64,000 nucleotides of DNA, taken from the NCBI GenBank assembly GCA_900074885.1, contig FJUW01000054.1, positions 1 through 64,000 of the forward strand, written 5' to 3'. The notes below the pieces were generated by a model. It saw only the letters and a program-made list of their open reading frames with translations. It ran no database searches and was not told where the DNA came from. Below, piece after piece: positions 48,610-59,205 of the stretch (positions within the stretch are counted from its first letter, which is position 1; the number at the start of each line of letters is the position of its first letter). A program made the translations under genes and the position numbers. The DNA comes from Rhynchosporium graminicola (lineage: Eukaryota > Ascomycota > Leotiomycetes > Helotiales > Ploettnerulaceae).

Positions 48610-50746
48610 GTCGATTTTAAACATTGGCTTGATCAGAATGCACGATTTTACTGGACACGTATCCTTTCATCTGGAAGCTTGGGAGATTAAGAGCCTTGTT
48701 GTGTACTACTAGATATACTATGATGAGATTATGAATTGAAGCCAAGTCAGACCGCGGGGTAAAGCTTGGCTCATCTATTGAAGCTTCTTATTTCAGTACG
48801 AGGCTCTGTACCAGCGATGACACTCCGTCCTCATGAAAGATACGAACGCAAATTTCAAAATGATAGGACGACTTTCGCGGAGCATTTACCGATCCAACGC
48901 TCCCTTTCCCTTTATCACATAGCGCGACAGGATAACTTTGACATCAGCTCGGTTTCATTTAAGCAGATTTGGGACACATACCATACCGACTACGTTGTGT
49001 CTGCCATCCTCGGGTTTATGATCTGCGCACAGCTTGGTGGGGAATCCGTCTGCATCGTTGTCCTAACCTGAAACATTTAAATGCCACCGTCAATAGTAAT
49101 CTCGTGCACTCTCCCCAAGAGAAAGAGAGAATGAGAGCTGGAGTACAATATTTCCACCCTGTTTTTTTAAAGACAAAATGAATGACTGCATTGACTTTAT
49201 CATGGCTAGCTCTCAATTGCTAGATCTCGGGGTACATGATAGTTTCGAAAGCCGGGATCTTCTCGCTACGCTCTTCCGAATTAGGAAGTCAGTAAAGAGT
49301 TCGAAAATTCGAAAAATGCGATGTGCAACAAAACTGCTTGGCCCCCTTATCACTCAAATCCGCACGAAAGCTCGGATGATAAATCCACTGTTGGAAAGAT
49401 TGTGCGACTTTGCAACAATGCTTTTGCTCATGCTTCTCATTGCGTCAGCCATTCAAGGATTGGAGATCCAACAGCTCTTCGACTCAGGGACGGGAGTTCT
49501 TGCGACGAAACGAAAGCCAAAAATAGCCTTTATTAAGCGAATCCTGTTTTAGGACGGCAATGGTAACTCGGGAACGGGGTTCTCGACTTATTGCGACGTG
49601 GAACAAACTTTGATTGATTCCTCTGATTGAGCTAATCCCATGCTTGACAGTCAATTGTTCTTCGAATGATGCTGGCGAGCGCAACAAACTATTGAGTCAA
49701 GTATTCTCATCACGCTACCCCGCTTCAGGAAGTCAACAAATTATCTCGAACGAGTCCGAGGTATGCAATACCAGATTTGGCAGTTCTTCGAAGCGACGAT
49801 TCCGAATTAGGAGATCAATGGTCACTGAAAGAGGTTCCAGCATGTCACGAAGTTTGGGCAATCTTACCTGGCTGCGCTCTGCCGGCCTAGAATATCAGTG
49901 TCAGTCTCCAATCTTAATAGTCATCAGTATTCGAGGATGACATCGCGTCGTGCAAGAAATGCTTTGGTCTTGTCACGAGAAGTCTCAGATATTCTTTCGG
50001 TGCAGCTTAATCATGATCGTTGGGTTGGACTGGGATCTGAAATTTCAAGGGAGGTAGCAGCGTCGGGCGAAACACATCCTCCCTAACCAGAACTATATTG
50101 GACCATTTGATATGCCAGTCTTCAAGACCTGGTATGATTAAAGACCATATAGCATGCTGCAGTATCTAACTAGTGAATTAGTTTATTAGGAATCGCGGGG
50201 GCTGTAACGTCTTTGCGGAAATGCTACACTTTAAGGAACGAATCTGAGTATCACTACAAAGGTTGAGACGCTTCCTCATCACTCCAAGCCACCAAGCTAT
50301 TTCTCGTCACGTATAATTCAAGTTTTCCGAGATTTCCGAGATGGAGATTGAACGTAGTTCTGCTTGTCCAGAACCTCTGATGATTACTTATTCTCGAAAT
50401 CTAGTCTACTACAGTCGAAGTCAAGTCGGTGGTCAGAGGAATGGATAATGTCATGAAGAAGAGCGAGTCGAATGGCTCACTATGCTGTCTGTTCTGTTTT
50501 GCAGCCGAGGAAGCGCAGCAGCCTATCTCTTCTAATAGTTTCCAACAAGTGATAAAGAGCTTGAAGTAAGGTCATGCACGCGCGGCGAAAAATGCCAGAA
50601 ACGAAAATGCGAGGCGTTAAAGAAAGCTGCCTTAATCGCAATCAATCTTGTCAATCCCAAGTCAAAGGCGCAAAGCCACTTCCAGAGAATGCAAGCTACT
50701 GACTACCAAGCGGCTGATTTTTGAAAGTCATGTGCATTATAGGTAT
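48610..50746. other. 2.1-kb stretch without a supported gene
   Basis: Composition is normal and not RIP-like. Open frames up to 124 codons (for example 49,178-49,552, plus) have no recognisable domain and no clear splice partners. The motif TTCCGAATTAGGA occurs at about 49,276 and 49,799. It may hold a non-coding transcript or a decayed gene. I cannot tell which. Confidence 0.5.
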
Positions 50747-52073
50747 CTATCTACTCGACTTCTCGTTCTCAATCTCCTCCTGCAACTCCGCCAATACCTG
50801 CTGTCTTGATTTCAAATGTGCTTCGAGACCATCGACCTGCTCCTTAACAGTCGCTATTTCATTAGCAACACCTTTTAAACTCGCTCCAACTTTGCTCTTT
50901 CCCTCCCCAGATTCCATCTCCCGTAGCTCCCTGCGCTTGTAATCCAGCAGCTGTTCCAATTCCCTCTTCACCAGCGCAGGCTTGGTATCTCGTCGCCCTC
51001 CGGACCGATTCGCTGATGCAGTCTCGACTTTTTCAATCTTGGCCTCTAGCTCACTTAATTGCTTCTTCAGTCGTACTTCCTCCCAGTCCTCTGTCGTCTT
51101 GGTAGTTGAGAAGTCTGTTCCGGCAGGCTTGTAACTTGACTTTCCGCCCATTCCCATCCTACTCAGGTATGTATCTCCGAACTTTGCTTTCCGACCTGTG
51201 CTTGTTTCCTCGCCTCCAGTCGAGCCCCATCGCTGCGCAGGTGAAGATGTGCGTTGATTGTCGATTTGATAGTCGATTTTATTTCTTTCAAAGCTCGATC
51301 GGAGCGAAGGGGGAACTGTCCGTGGGATACGAAAGCCTTCGTGGCGGTTGTTTAGGATATGTAGAAATGCTAGGGTGGCATCTTTGTTGATGGCGGAAGA
51401 TGCGGAGGGGTTTATGAGGTTCCATGCCGATCGAATGTCTGTGTCAGGGACGTCGAGGGACGAATATAGTGAGTCGAGCGATTCAACTACGCATGCCGGT
51501 TAGTAATGAGTCAAATGTGAGTCGGTGCTGAACCCACAAGTAATATCTCCCCGTCCATCTCGATTCGCAGAGTATATTTCATCGTATTTAGACTTATCTG
51601 ATGGGCTCATGTACCAATCGAAGCCGTCTTTCAATCCCGGAGAATCGTCCTCATCTTCTATCCTCTCAAATTGAACTTGTTTCCCAGTCAGAGCTCTATT
51701 CGCCTGTACCAGATGTGCCTTCGATTCGGGGACCAGCCAGTCCGGAAGTTGTGGGGGAACGTCTGCGTACTCCTATGAACGTATTAGTGAAACCCCAATT
51801 CCTCATCCGAACCTCTTCTGTAGCCTGGCTTACTCCATTAACAAGATCAAAGATCAACCGCATAGCCACGCAGAATTCCTCGAAATCCAAGTTTCCATCA
51901 TTATCCACATCCGCAAGATCCCAGATACGTTCGAGTTGATCGTCTCGTAATTGACTGTTCTTCAGGACTGGTGCCGCTTGAGAGCCTGTAAGATGTGTGC
52001 CGCCATTGGAAAGAGACGCGAAGATCTCCCAGTATTTCTGGATTTCGCTTTGTTCTATCCGCTTGTTTGACAT
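50747..52073 (-). CDS. END3: Actin cytoskeleton-regulatory complex protein End3
   Basis: Three exons on the minus strand: 52,073-51,834, 51,772-51,538 and 51,486-50,747, with introns of 61 bases (51,773-51,833) and 51 bases (51,487-51,537; branch site ACTAAC). The product is 404 residues, the usual length in filamentous fungi. The first EH domain (residues 1-95) carries a complete EF-hand loop from Asp55 to Glu66 ([12 protein letters not shown]). A second EH-like domain begins after [12 protein letters not shown]. The C-terminal 130 residues are a charged coiled coil. End3 works with Pan1 and Sla1 in endocytosis and cortical actin assembly. The second splice restores the frame as DITFESLDSLY, which supports the model. 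Confidence 0.93.
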
Positions 52074-54034
52074 GTTGGCGCACGAGGCTGGTCTCTGGGG
52101 AACCTCGAGGGTTGGGGATGTATAATCGGGCTATTCTGGTGCAAGATCGTCAAATTTATGGAATCTAGCGCTGGTGATATTCCCTGGGATTGAGGATTGA
52201 CTCCAGAATTTCAAGAAGCGTTGATGATAAGTAACTGCATGTTTGAAGCTATCGGGCTTGAGCTCTAACCACGGCTGACGTTGAATCGTGGCTGTGGTAA
52301 TCACGTGACTATCAGTTGTGGCGCAAACTCCCGCTTGTTCGAGATGGAATATCCATTCAAAGCTGCCTATGTATTGACATAGTATTGAATATATACGTCG
52401 TAGTATAGGAGTCCATAGTTTTGGTTGATACAAGCCTCGGCGAATATTGGTGTTCGTGGGAAAATGAGCAATTTCGTCATAATTGGCTACTGTGCTTCTT
52501 TATTGACATTCAAAATAGCGAACCGAGGGCTAGAAGGATCGCTCTGCTACCAACGCAAAAGCTCGATCCCCTTTTATGACACATCATCTGCTAGGCGTCG
52601 ACCCTTTCATTAGCTATGATGTAAGTCTCTTCATTATATCTTTCGGAGCTCTTGCGAAAAGATTCCCACGAGCTTCTAGCATATTTTCCCCTTAAGGATC
52701 AGGTTAATCACTGTCGCTTGTGTTTTTTCGTTACGTCCATAAAGAAGACCTCAGCTATATTAATCGTTCTCAGGTAGCTCAATGCTTCTTTCAAGTTCTA
52801 CTCAAGATATTAGGTCTTGGCGATATCTTATGCTCTTCCAGGGCCCGTAGTTCTACTCCTAGGATGAAACCTGCCATCCATCGTTCGGGTGGTTGTGTCC
52901 CGTATCAATATCCGAGTGTTTCTAATGTAAGGTGATAGCTAGACTCGTCTCACTAAAAATTTCTGACGATCGAAATTCAAAAAACTGCGAACACTATGTT
53001 GAGGAACATTCCAGAGTCGGATGGTATCATTTCTTGGATTTGGAGCATTTTCTTTGTGGTAACCCGCAGGGCAGGAGTCAAGCAATGGATACTGTAGAGA
53101 ATCACATACCACATGCTTGGTCCTTTCATACCGCTGTCTGTTGTCATAAACGTTTTGACCTCAGCCGGTGCATTTCATCATTTAATGGACAATCCAGGAT
53201 TTGTCCTCCGACGGTGACTCCTCATATTTACAGCACCTTGTGTATTTCCTTCCTTTCAGTCCTGGGGAAAGGATTGACCTTTGGTAAATGCCAAGCTCCA
53301 GCATTCATGCGATGTAGAAACTGAAATGTCTTGTATTGTCCTTGTTTCTTCCGTAATTTTTCTTTCAAATATTTGGGCAGTCAAGTCAGCCTTTCTGGCG
53401 CTTGTAAAGACGTACTTACTTCTAGCAGTTAACTCAGCCCATGAATTCCCTAGGATCAATATCTTCTTCGTCATTGCGACATGGGAATTCGGTCTATCTT
53501 CCTGAAAAATTATACAATTGAGGAGCACTTTCTGAAGAATCTGATCAATTGAGTTTTGACAAGGAAACACCTAAAGCTCCTGATCTTCAGATCATGTTAA
53601 GCGTTTAAAAGGTCAATTTAGCACTCCTAAGCAGGTTATACGTGGAGTGTTGTCTTGAAGCTGACAAAAGGCGTGCAAGGCAGACAGCTGCTGAAATGCA
53701 AGAACGCTGGGGCTACGTGTTGTACTCGAAGCTTGGAAAAGTACTTCTTATGAGTTTATCCCCGAGTTTTGAGAGCCCAAAATTTCAGAGGTAATCTAAT
53801 AGATTGCTCGTAGAATATGTACTTGTAATGATTTGAAAAGCGGCGTAACTTGCAGAAAGAGCATAGAATATAACTTTTCTGACATCGCAAACCAGAAATC
53901 AAAGCACTAAAACAAAGAAAGACACCTTACCATACTCAAGCAGATACATCGCACACACCCATCTTCGACTTCTAAAGCCGCCTATTGTATATCCATAACG
54001 TAAATCCCCACTCCACCTGACTTAATAAACCAAA
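52074..54034. other. 2-kb stretch without a supported gene
   Basis: It contains the End3 promoter at its left end. The open frames (up to 130 codons, 52,932-53,324) are of mixed composition without domains or conserved starts. I see no tRNA, repeat or transposon trace. Confidence 0.5.
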
Positions 54035-54659
54035 CTAGTTATTCCTATCATACTCATTAATAGCCTTAACCTTCTCCGCACTCGCACTCCCCTCATCAAA
54101 CTTATACTCCAACCACTCCCTCACCAACCTTCTCGCCAACTCCAATCCGATGACCCTCTGTCCCAAACACAGCACTTGCGCATCGTTACTCAAGATTGCT
54201 CGCTCCACGCTGAAACTATCATGTGCGGTCACCGCTCTGATACCCGTGACTTTGTTCGCTGCGATGGCGACACCAAGACCAGTTCCGCAGATGAGGAGAG
54301 CGCGGTCGGCTTTCCCGGCAGCGATGAGTTGCGCGGCGGCGACGGCGTAGTGCGGATATGCTGTTTTATCGGAGGAGTTGAGGGGACCGACGTCGTGGAC
54401 TGAAGAGACGTGGGGAGAAGAGGAAAGGTCTGAGGAGAGGATGGATTTATAGTCGAATCCGGCTAAAAGGGGAGTCAGTTTGGGGCATTAGGTAGAGAAC
54501 AAATGGGCAAATGAAGAGAAAAAGAGATGTTAGGTTTTAGGCATGAGATTCAATGAACGATTTGGGAAGTTTGGAGCTGCCGAATGGAGATAAAGAGGTG
54601 CAAATACCGTCGTCACCGCCAACTACAATCCTCAGTGGTTTTGGTTCTGTTGGTGCCAT
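54035..54659 (-). CDS. RpiB/LacA-type sugar-phosphate isomerase
   Basis: Two exons on the minus strand (54,659-54,608 and 54,462-54,035) with a 145-base intron give 159 residues. Family features: a DDAG motif at 16-19 (bacterial RpiB has DHAG), the catalytic Cys76 in CGTGLG, and His98 in AHD, followed by [10 protein letters not shown]. It closes with a short C-terminal extension. The Asp for His change also occurs, as I recall, in the structurally studied Coccidioides immitis homologue, so it is a fungal trait rather than a defect. Family members isomerise ribose-5-phosphate or related aldose/ketose phosphates. Next to it, head to head, is a triosephosphate-isomerase-like gene. The two resemble the pair used for D- and L-erythrulose phosphates in erythritol catabolism (EYI2/EYI1 of Yarrowia, EryI/EryH of Brucella), so a tetrulose-phosphate substrate is plausible. 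Confidence 0.88.
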
Positions 54660-55175
54660 TGTGGAGATGCGGGCTACGAAGTATGCTCAGGAAGCTGGTG
54701 ATGGAATGAAATGTTCAGAGAAAGAATTTCAAGATATTGAGGATGCTGAAAGGAGGCGCAAGAAGAGAAACAAATGAGAGTAGTAAAACCAAAATATTAT
54801 CCGCCATCTTATACGACCAGGGTAGTACTTCTGTTATGTCCGTCCAGTTCTTGTCTCGCCTCTATTTACCCCGCGGTGGTGGTCCTGGCTAAAGTCATCC
54901 GGATGTTTGAATGAGGCAATCCGGCTTCCGATGGTGGGGAAAGATGGATCATGGAAGCTGGTAGGTTTGTAGCGGGGTACTGTGCATGAAGAGCTCCGAG
55001 ACCTTTGCACGCATTTTGACTTACAGCAATCCCTACCTGGTCGATCAAGAAGAACTCTGATTGTTTTGTTTATTACTAGGCGAGTATATCCACTTCTCGC
55101 TTCGGTATACTGTAGATATCGAATAAAATTTCTCACACCAGACTCACAAATCAAATCAGCTTCACCTCATCAAGC
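54660..55175. promoter_or_regulatory. Shared promoter region of the divergent isomerase pair
   Basis: 516 bases separate the two start codons, which suggests shared control. No binding site can be named with confidence, and no other gene is supported here. Confidence 0.5.
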
Positions 55176-55922
55176 ATGTCTGCATCATCCTCCGCAAGGA
55201 AACGTACCGTGGGAGTCTCCCTAAAAATGTACTTCTCGCTCGAAGAAACCGCAAAATACATACTCGCATGTGCACCTCTCGGTCCCCGCGCCCTCGCCCT
55301 CAACGTCGACATATTCATCATCCCAGACTTCCTCTCCCTAACCTCTGCCAGCACCGCGTTACGTCTCGAAGCCCCAACCGTCCGTCTCGGCGCCCAAGAC
55401 TGTTTTTGGGAAGACAGTGGCGCTTTCACGGGCGAAGTATCGCCTGCTGTATTGAAGAGCATAGGTTGTTCAATTGTAGAGCTCGGGCATGCGGAGAGGA
55501 GGAGACTGTTTGGCGAGACGGATGAGCAGATTGCGAAGAAAGCGAGAGCCGCCGAAAGGAATGGCTTGATGCCTCTAGTGTGTATTGGGGAGAAGACGAG
55601 GGCTGGAGTGGATGATGCTGTGGGGGAATGCAGGTCTCAGATTGAATCCATTCTGGAGGTTACGAATGAGGAGATTGTTTTTGCGTATGAGCCTGTTTGG
55701 GCCATCGGGCAGGCGGAACCGGCTGATTCGGAGTATGTGGTTGGTGTGGTGAAGGAGCTGAGGAAATTATGTGGAGAGAGGAGCGTGAGGTTTCTGTATG
55801 GTGGGAGTGCTGGGCCGGGAACTTTTGAGAAGATGAAGGATAGCGTTGATGGATTGTTTCTGGGGAGGTTTGCTCATGATCCGGAGAACTTTGCTAGGGT
55901 CATTAGTGAAGTTGGAAGTTAA
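55176..55922 (+). CDS. Triosephosphate-isomerase-like protein, probable tetrulose-phosphate isomerase
   Basis: A single exon of 248 residues, the normal TIM-barrel length. The catalytic His105 (ELGHAERR), Glu172 (YEPVWAIG) and Lys17 (SLKMYF) are present, as is the phosphate-binding YGGS (208-211). The Asn that precedes Lys in glycolytic triosephosphate isomerase (NxK) is Ser15 here, and the Ser after the catalytic His is Ala. It is therefore a paralogue rather than the housekeeping enzyme, with an active-site outline suited to a close relative of the substrate. The divergent RpiB-type neighbour supports a role in erythrulose-phosphate conversion (EYI1/EryH type). No erythrulose kinase or dehydrogenase gene is seen in this window. 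It could also act on dihydroxyacetone phosphate in glycerol use. Confidence 0.88.
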   Translation: MSASSSARKRTVGVSLKMYFSLEETAKYILACAPLGPRALALNVDIFIIPDFLSLTSASTALRLEAPTVRLGAQDCFWEDSGAFTGEVSPAVLKSIGCSIVELGHAERRRLFGETDEQIAKKARAAERNGLMPLVCIGEKTRAGVDDAVGECRSQIESILEVTNEEIVFAYEPVWAIGQAEPADSEYVVGVVKELRKLCGERSVRFLYGGSAGPGTFEKMKDSVDGLFLGRFAHDPENFARVISEVGS

Positions 55923-56349
55923 GTTGTCCATTTCAACCCTCTCTGAGCAGACGGGCTCCTCGTTTGCGACTATGTACATTGTTGATTGAATTGTACGTGG
56001 TACAGTGTAAGATACTCGGGCTGGCTACGGAGTCCGATCGATGACTTACAGACGATAAAATCTCATCCGAATGGTTTGAGAATGCTCTACGCGAACGCTG
56101 ACCAAAGCCGCTTGTCTCATACAAATACTTCTGTTCTGGGCACTAATAACCGATTTGTCGATCTATAAGCGATAGTGGAATCTCGCGGTACGGCTGAAGC
56201 TTAGTCTTTCCTTCTCTACTGTCTAAATTGTGGCATACATTACTATTCATACATGAAGTTTGCAGCCCACAAAGCTCTCTAACCCCCTGCTGAAGGCCCC
56301 CACCTAAAAAACGCCTCCCTGAACCATAAACTCCGTCAAGACATTATCT
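55923..56349. other. Convergent intergenic stretch
   Basis: 427 bases between two converging genes hold both 3' ends. No gene is seen. Confidence 0.6.
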
Positions 56350-58119
56350 CTACAAACTACTCTCCTTTCCTAACAGATCTCGGAACTTCTTAGTATGCCT
56401 CTTAGTCTCCTCCATCTCCTCTCTCATAACTTCATTAAACTGTTCCCACCCATCCAAATACAAATGATGGCCCGCCTTCTGAATAATCACCACCTTCGCA
56501 CCCCCATTCTCATTCTGTTTCTCCTCAGAGGTAGCCTTCTTCATTACCCTCACTTTCTCCTCTTTCATCTTCTGCTCGGCTGCATAGCCACCAGCGATAT
56601 CCATCCAGTCGTTTTCGCCATACATTAACACCACAGGGATTCCTGTCTCTTTAGCGAGCTTCTTGAGGTTCGATTCAGAGGTCGAACTCGTTCTAGCGCT
56701 TGTCTGTGCTGGAGACGGTATTGGTTGTCTTCCCACGCCGTGAATTCTGCGGATAAGAGGACTGCGTGCAAATGCACCTGGAGCAAGGATATACGCTAAA
56801 GCGTACTCTCCACTGCCTCTTTGACGGAAGAGAGAGTATGCGTAGTCATGAAGAGCTGCGGACTCCTGCTCTGGAAGATGGGAAAACCGTCTCGATGTCC
56901 AGCCAGAAGCGAATCTTGGACCCAGAGGACCGGTCCATCGAACTACACTGAAGGGCGAGATATTGGCGTCCCATAGAACAGAGAGCCATTTTGGTATCGG
57001 CCGACGAGCAGGTTCTTTTTTGTCACCGTTCTTGGCGGCATCTGCTTTGGATTTGGCGTTCAAGAAGTTGTTGTTGTCTCCGGTGGTTTTTAGTTTTCCA
57101 GATGTGTTGACGATATCGTCTTCCTGGTCTTGCGTGAATTCGTTCGCCATGGCTGATTCTTCGGGCTCGGGCATATCTGCTTGAACCGCGTATGGGTCTT
57201 CGGGAATGCCGACTGGTGAAGCTAGGATCAGCTTATTGAGATGTCCTGGGTATTTGAGCGCGTATGCTACGGCCATATAACCTCCCATGCTGTGGCCCAG
57301 TAGCGTAAATTTATCGATCTTTTTCAGTATCCGCCACTCTTCCAATGCATCGATAAACCAGTTCTCAGCTTCCGCAATCTTCCCTGCTTGGTCTTTGGCG
57401 AGGACCTTGAACGGTGGTCTGCTACTCCGACCCATTCCCAGCATATCCAGAGCGTATATCTTCCAGCCTTTGACTCGACTTATCCCTTCGAAATTCTTGT
57501 AGAAGAAGCCAAGGCCAGCGCCATATCCGTGAAGCATAACCATATTCTCCTCCACATCCTCTCCAACTCTCTCTACCGAGAACTCATTCAGTGCTCTGCC
57601 TTTCCCGCTCAACGGAATGAGATTCGAGTACCACGCTCTAGGACCATAAGGGTCGTTGATCGAATTGGTTCTTACTGGCTTTGCTTGCGCCACCGGATCC
57701 GTGTTCAGTGAAGTGCTCGAATGGTGTGCAGATACTGGCGCCGAGCCCGTCTGTGTATGCGTAGGTGGTTTTTGAAGGTATGGTATGAAGGACATGACAT
57801 TGTGCTCTGCAACGGCAGGCGACATACTTGCCCACCATTGTCCAACTGCAGCTTTGTACCCAAGTGGGAAGAAACCAAATTTGGGAGGATCAGCATTGGC
57901 TTGCTTCGCTCGTTGCGAGGCTAGCATAGGCTGTTGAGGGCGCTCGGCGGGGGAATCTGAATTTGTAGAAGAAGCCATGGTGTAGAATTTGGGGTTTCCT
58001 TGAATCCTTCGACTGAATATTCGTCCTTTTCCTAAGTGAGGCAAAACAATGCGCCTCGCGAAGGTGTCGCTGGGAATTGATCGCAGCAAAAACGACGTCG
58101 GACTAAGTGGTTGATACAA
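56350..58119 (-). CDS. CLD1: Alpha/beta hydrolase of the CLD1/ICT1 (ABHD4/5) family
   Basis: A single exon of 589 residues. The hydrolase fold starts at about residue 190 with the oxyanion motif MLHGYGAG. The nucleophile is Ser277 in GHSMGG, and the catalytic His is in AGHHLYLD (549-556), which also forms the HxxxxD motif of the family. A variable Lys/Glu-rich insertion lies at about 320-370. The N-terminus (1-47) is rich in Arg and Ser with few acidic residues, as in a mitochondrial presequence. A second Met at 48 (TMASSTNSD) could give a form without it. Yeast Cld1 is a mitochondrial cardiolipin deacylase, and Ict1 is a lysophosphatidate acyltransferase of the same family. I favour Cld1 because of the presequence, but the choice is not certain. 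Confidence 0.85.
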   Translation of the reverse strand: MYQPLSPTSFLLRSIPSDTFARRIVLPHLGKGRIFSRRIQGNPKFYTMASSTNSDSPAERPQQPMLASQRAKQANADPPKFGFFPLGYKAAVGQWWASMSPAVAEHNVMSFIPYLQKPPTHTQTGSAPVSAHHSSTSLNTDPVAQAKPVRTNSINDPYGPRAWYSNLIPLSGKGRALNEFSVERVGEDVEENMVMLHGYGAGLGFFYKNFEGISRVKGWKIYALDMLGMGRSSRPPFKVLAKDQAGKIAEAENWFIDALEEWRILKKIDKFTLLGHSMGGYMAVAYALKYPGHLNKLILASPVGIPEDPYAVQADMPEPEESAMANEFTQDQEDDIVNTSGKLKTTGDNNNFLNAKSKADAAKNGDKKEPARRPIPKWLSVLWDANISPFSVVRWTGPLGPRFASGWTSRRFSHLPEQESAALHDYAYSLFRQRGSGEYALAYILAPGAFARSPLIRRIHGVGRQPIPSPAQTSARTSSTSESNLKKLAKETGIPVVLMYGENDWMDIAGGYAAEQKMKEEKVRVMKKATSEEKQNENGGAKVVIIQKAGHHLYLDGWEQFNEVMREEMEETKRHTKKFRDLLGKESSL

Positions 58120-59205
58120 TGCGATTGATGGTACGAGAGGCAGAAGTGACCTCCAAATATTTCGAAGTAGAGTTTGAGTGTATGGTGTCGTTGATGAGTG
58201 GATTTAAGTACTGTAAGGCCGGTCTTAACTACGCGGTTGCGAAGCAATGCGGCGAAGGGCTCAGGAACCGGAGCTTCTCCGTTATAACTGTACCTAGGTA
58301 CCAACCTACCTTAGGTATAAAATCGATGACGCTGGTGGTGCGGTGGGTCGCTTGCCAATATCATAAGTGAGTCCCTGGATTGAATAGGTATCTAAATAAT
58401 AAAGAGAAGGGGAGTATTGTGGCGGGAGACACTGGTGTCTTATACGCAGAATCTGGAGAGGCGCAGGCTTTCTTTCTTATTGTATATTCCTTCGTGGCAC
58501 GCTGAGTGACGTCCTGTCCTATTGTATCCTGGCCTGCTCCGAATGCGAGATGGCATTTAAGCGTTGGAGCACTGTTATAAGTACATGTACTTGCGGTCGG
58601 GGAGTCGGCGGAACTGAAAGTCCACGTCGGCCTGGCCTTAGGGGTCGATTATATTATAGAGCTTAAATCCGAGCCAATGTTTACTCGCAATACTTATAAT
58701 TGAGTTCTTTTGGGCATGTCCAGGTCTCGAGTAAATCTCCTGTCATTGTCAATACCATAGGTAAGATGCTCGTGGTCATGGCTATCTGCTTGCCTAGTAG
58801 CTACAGTAAGGTAGGTTGACATGATCGCACATCTTGTACTGTAAACCCGAGTCAGGTAAAGTCAAAGAGTCGCGGCGGCGGTAGAAAAGGCTTGAACTTG
58901 ACAAGGCAACGAACGACGTCAGAAGTGCCAAGTGCGTGCAGCATACAATAACAGCTACAGGGGTGTTGATCGAGGAGATCCATATCAGCAGACAGAACAA
59001 ACAAAGCTCCTTACTCAAACATCAACTCCATGAAGTCCAACTCACACCCGACCCGAAAGCGAACACTGCAAGGGACTGTTGAGCTATCATCTCTAAAGCG
59101 CTGTGCGCCTAAAGTAATATCTACAAGCTCTTCAACTTCCAGCTACTACCTAACAAGAACATAATCATGAAAGCGCATTAACGAGCTATCCGCAAGCCGA
59201 TCGCA
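58120..59205. promoter_or_regulatory. Shared promoter region of the CLD1-like and SPO7-like genes
   Basis: 1,086 bases lie between two divergent start codons. The right part (59,030-59,200) is the CT/CA-rich leader of the plus-strand gene. Short open frames on both strands show no domain. Confidence 0.5.

Noticed and set aside
49178..49552. 124-codon plus-strand frame
   Set aside because: No domain, no neighbours that splice to it, and stops in all frames around it. Not enough for a gene call.
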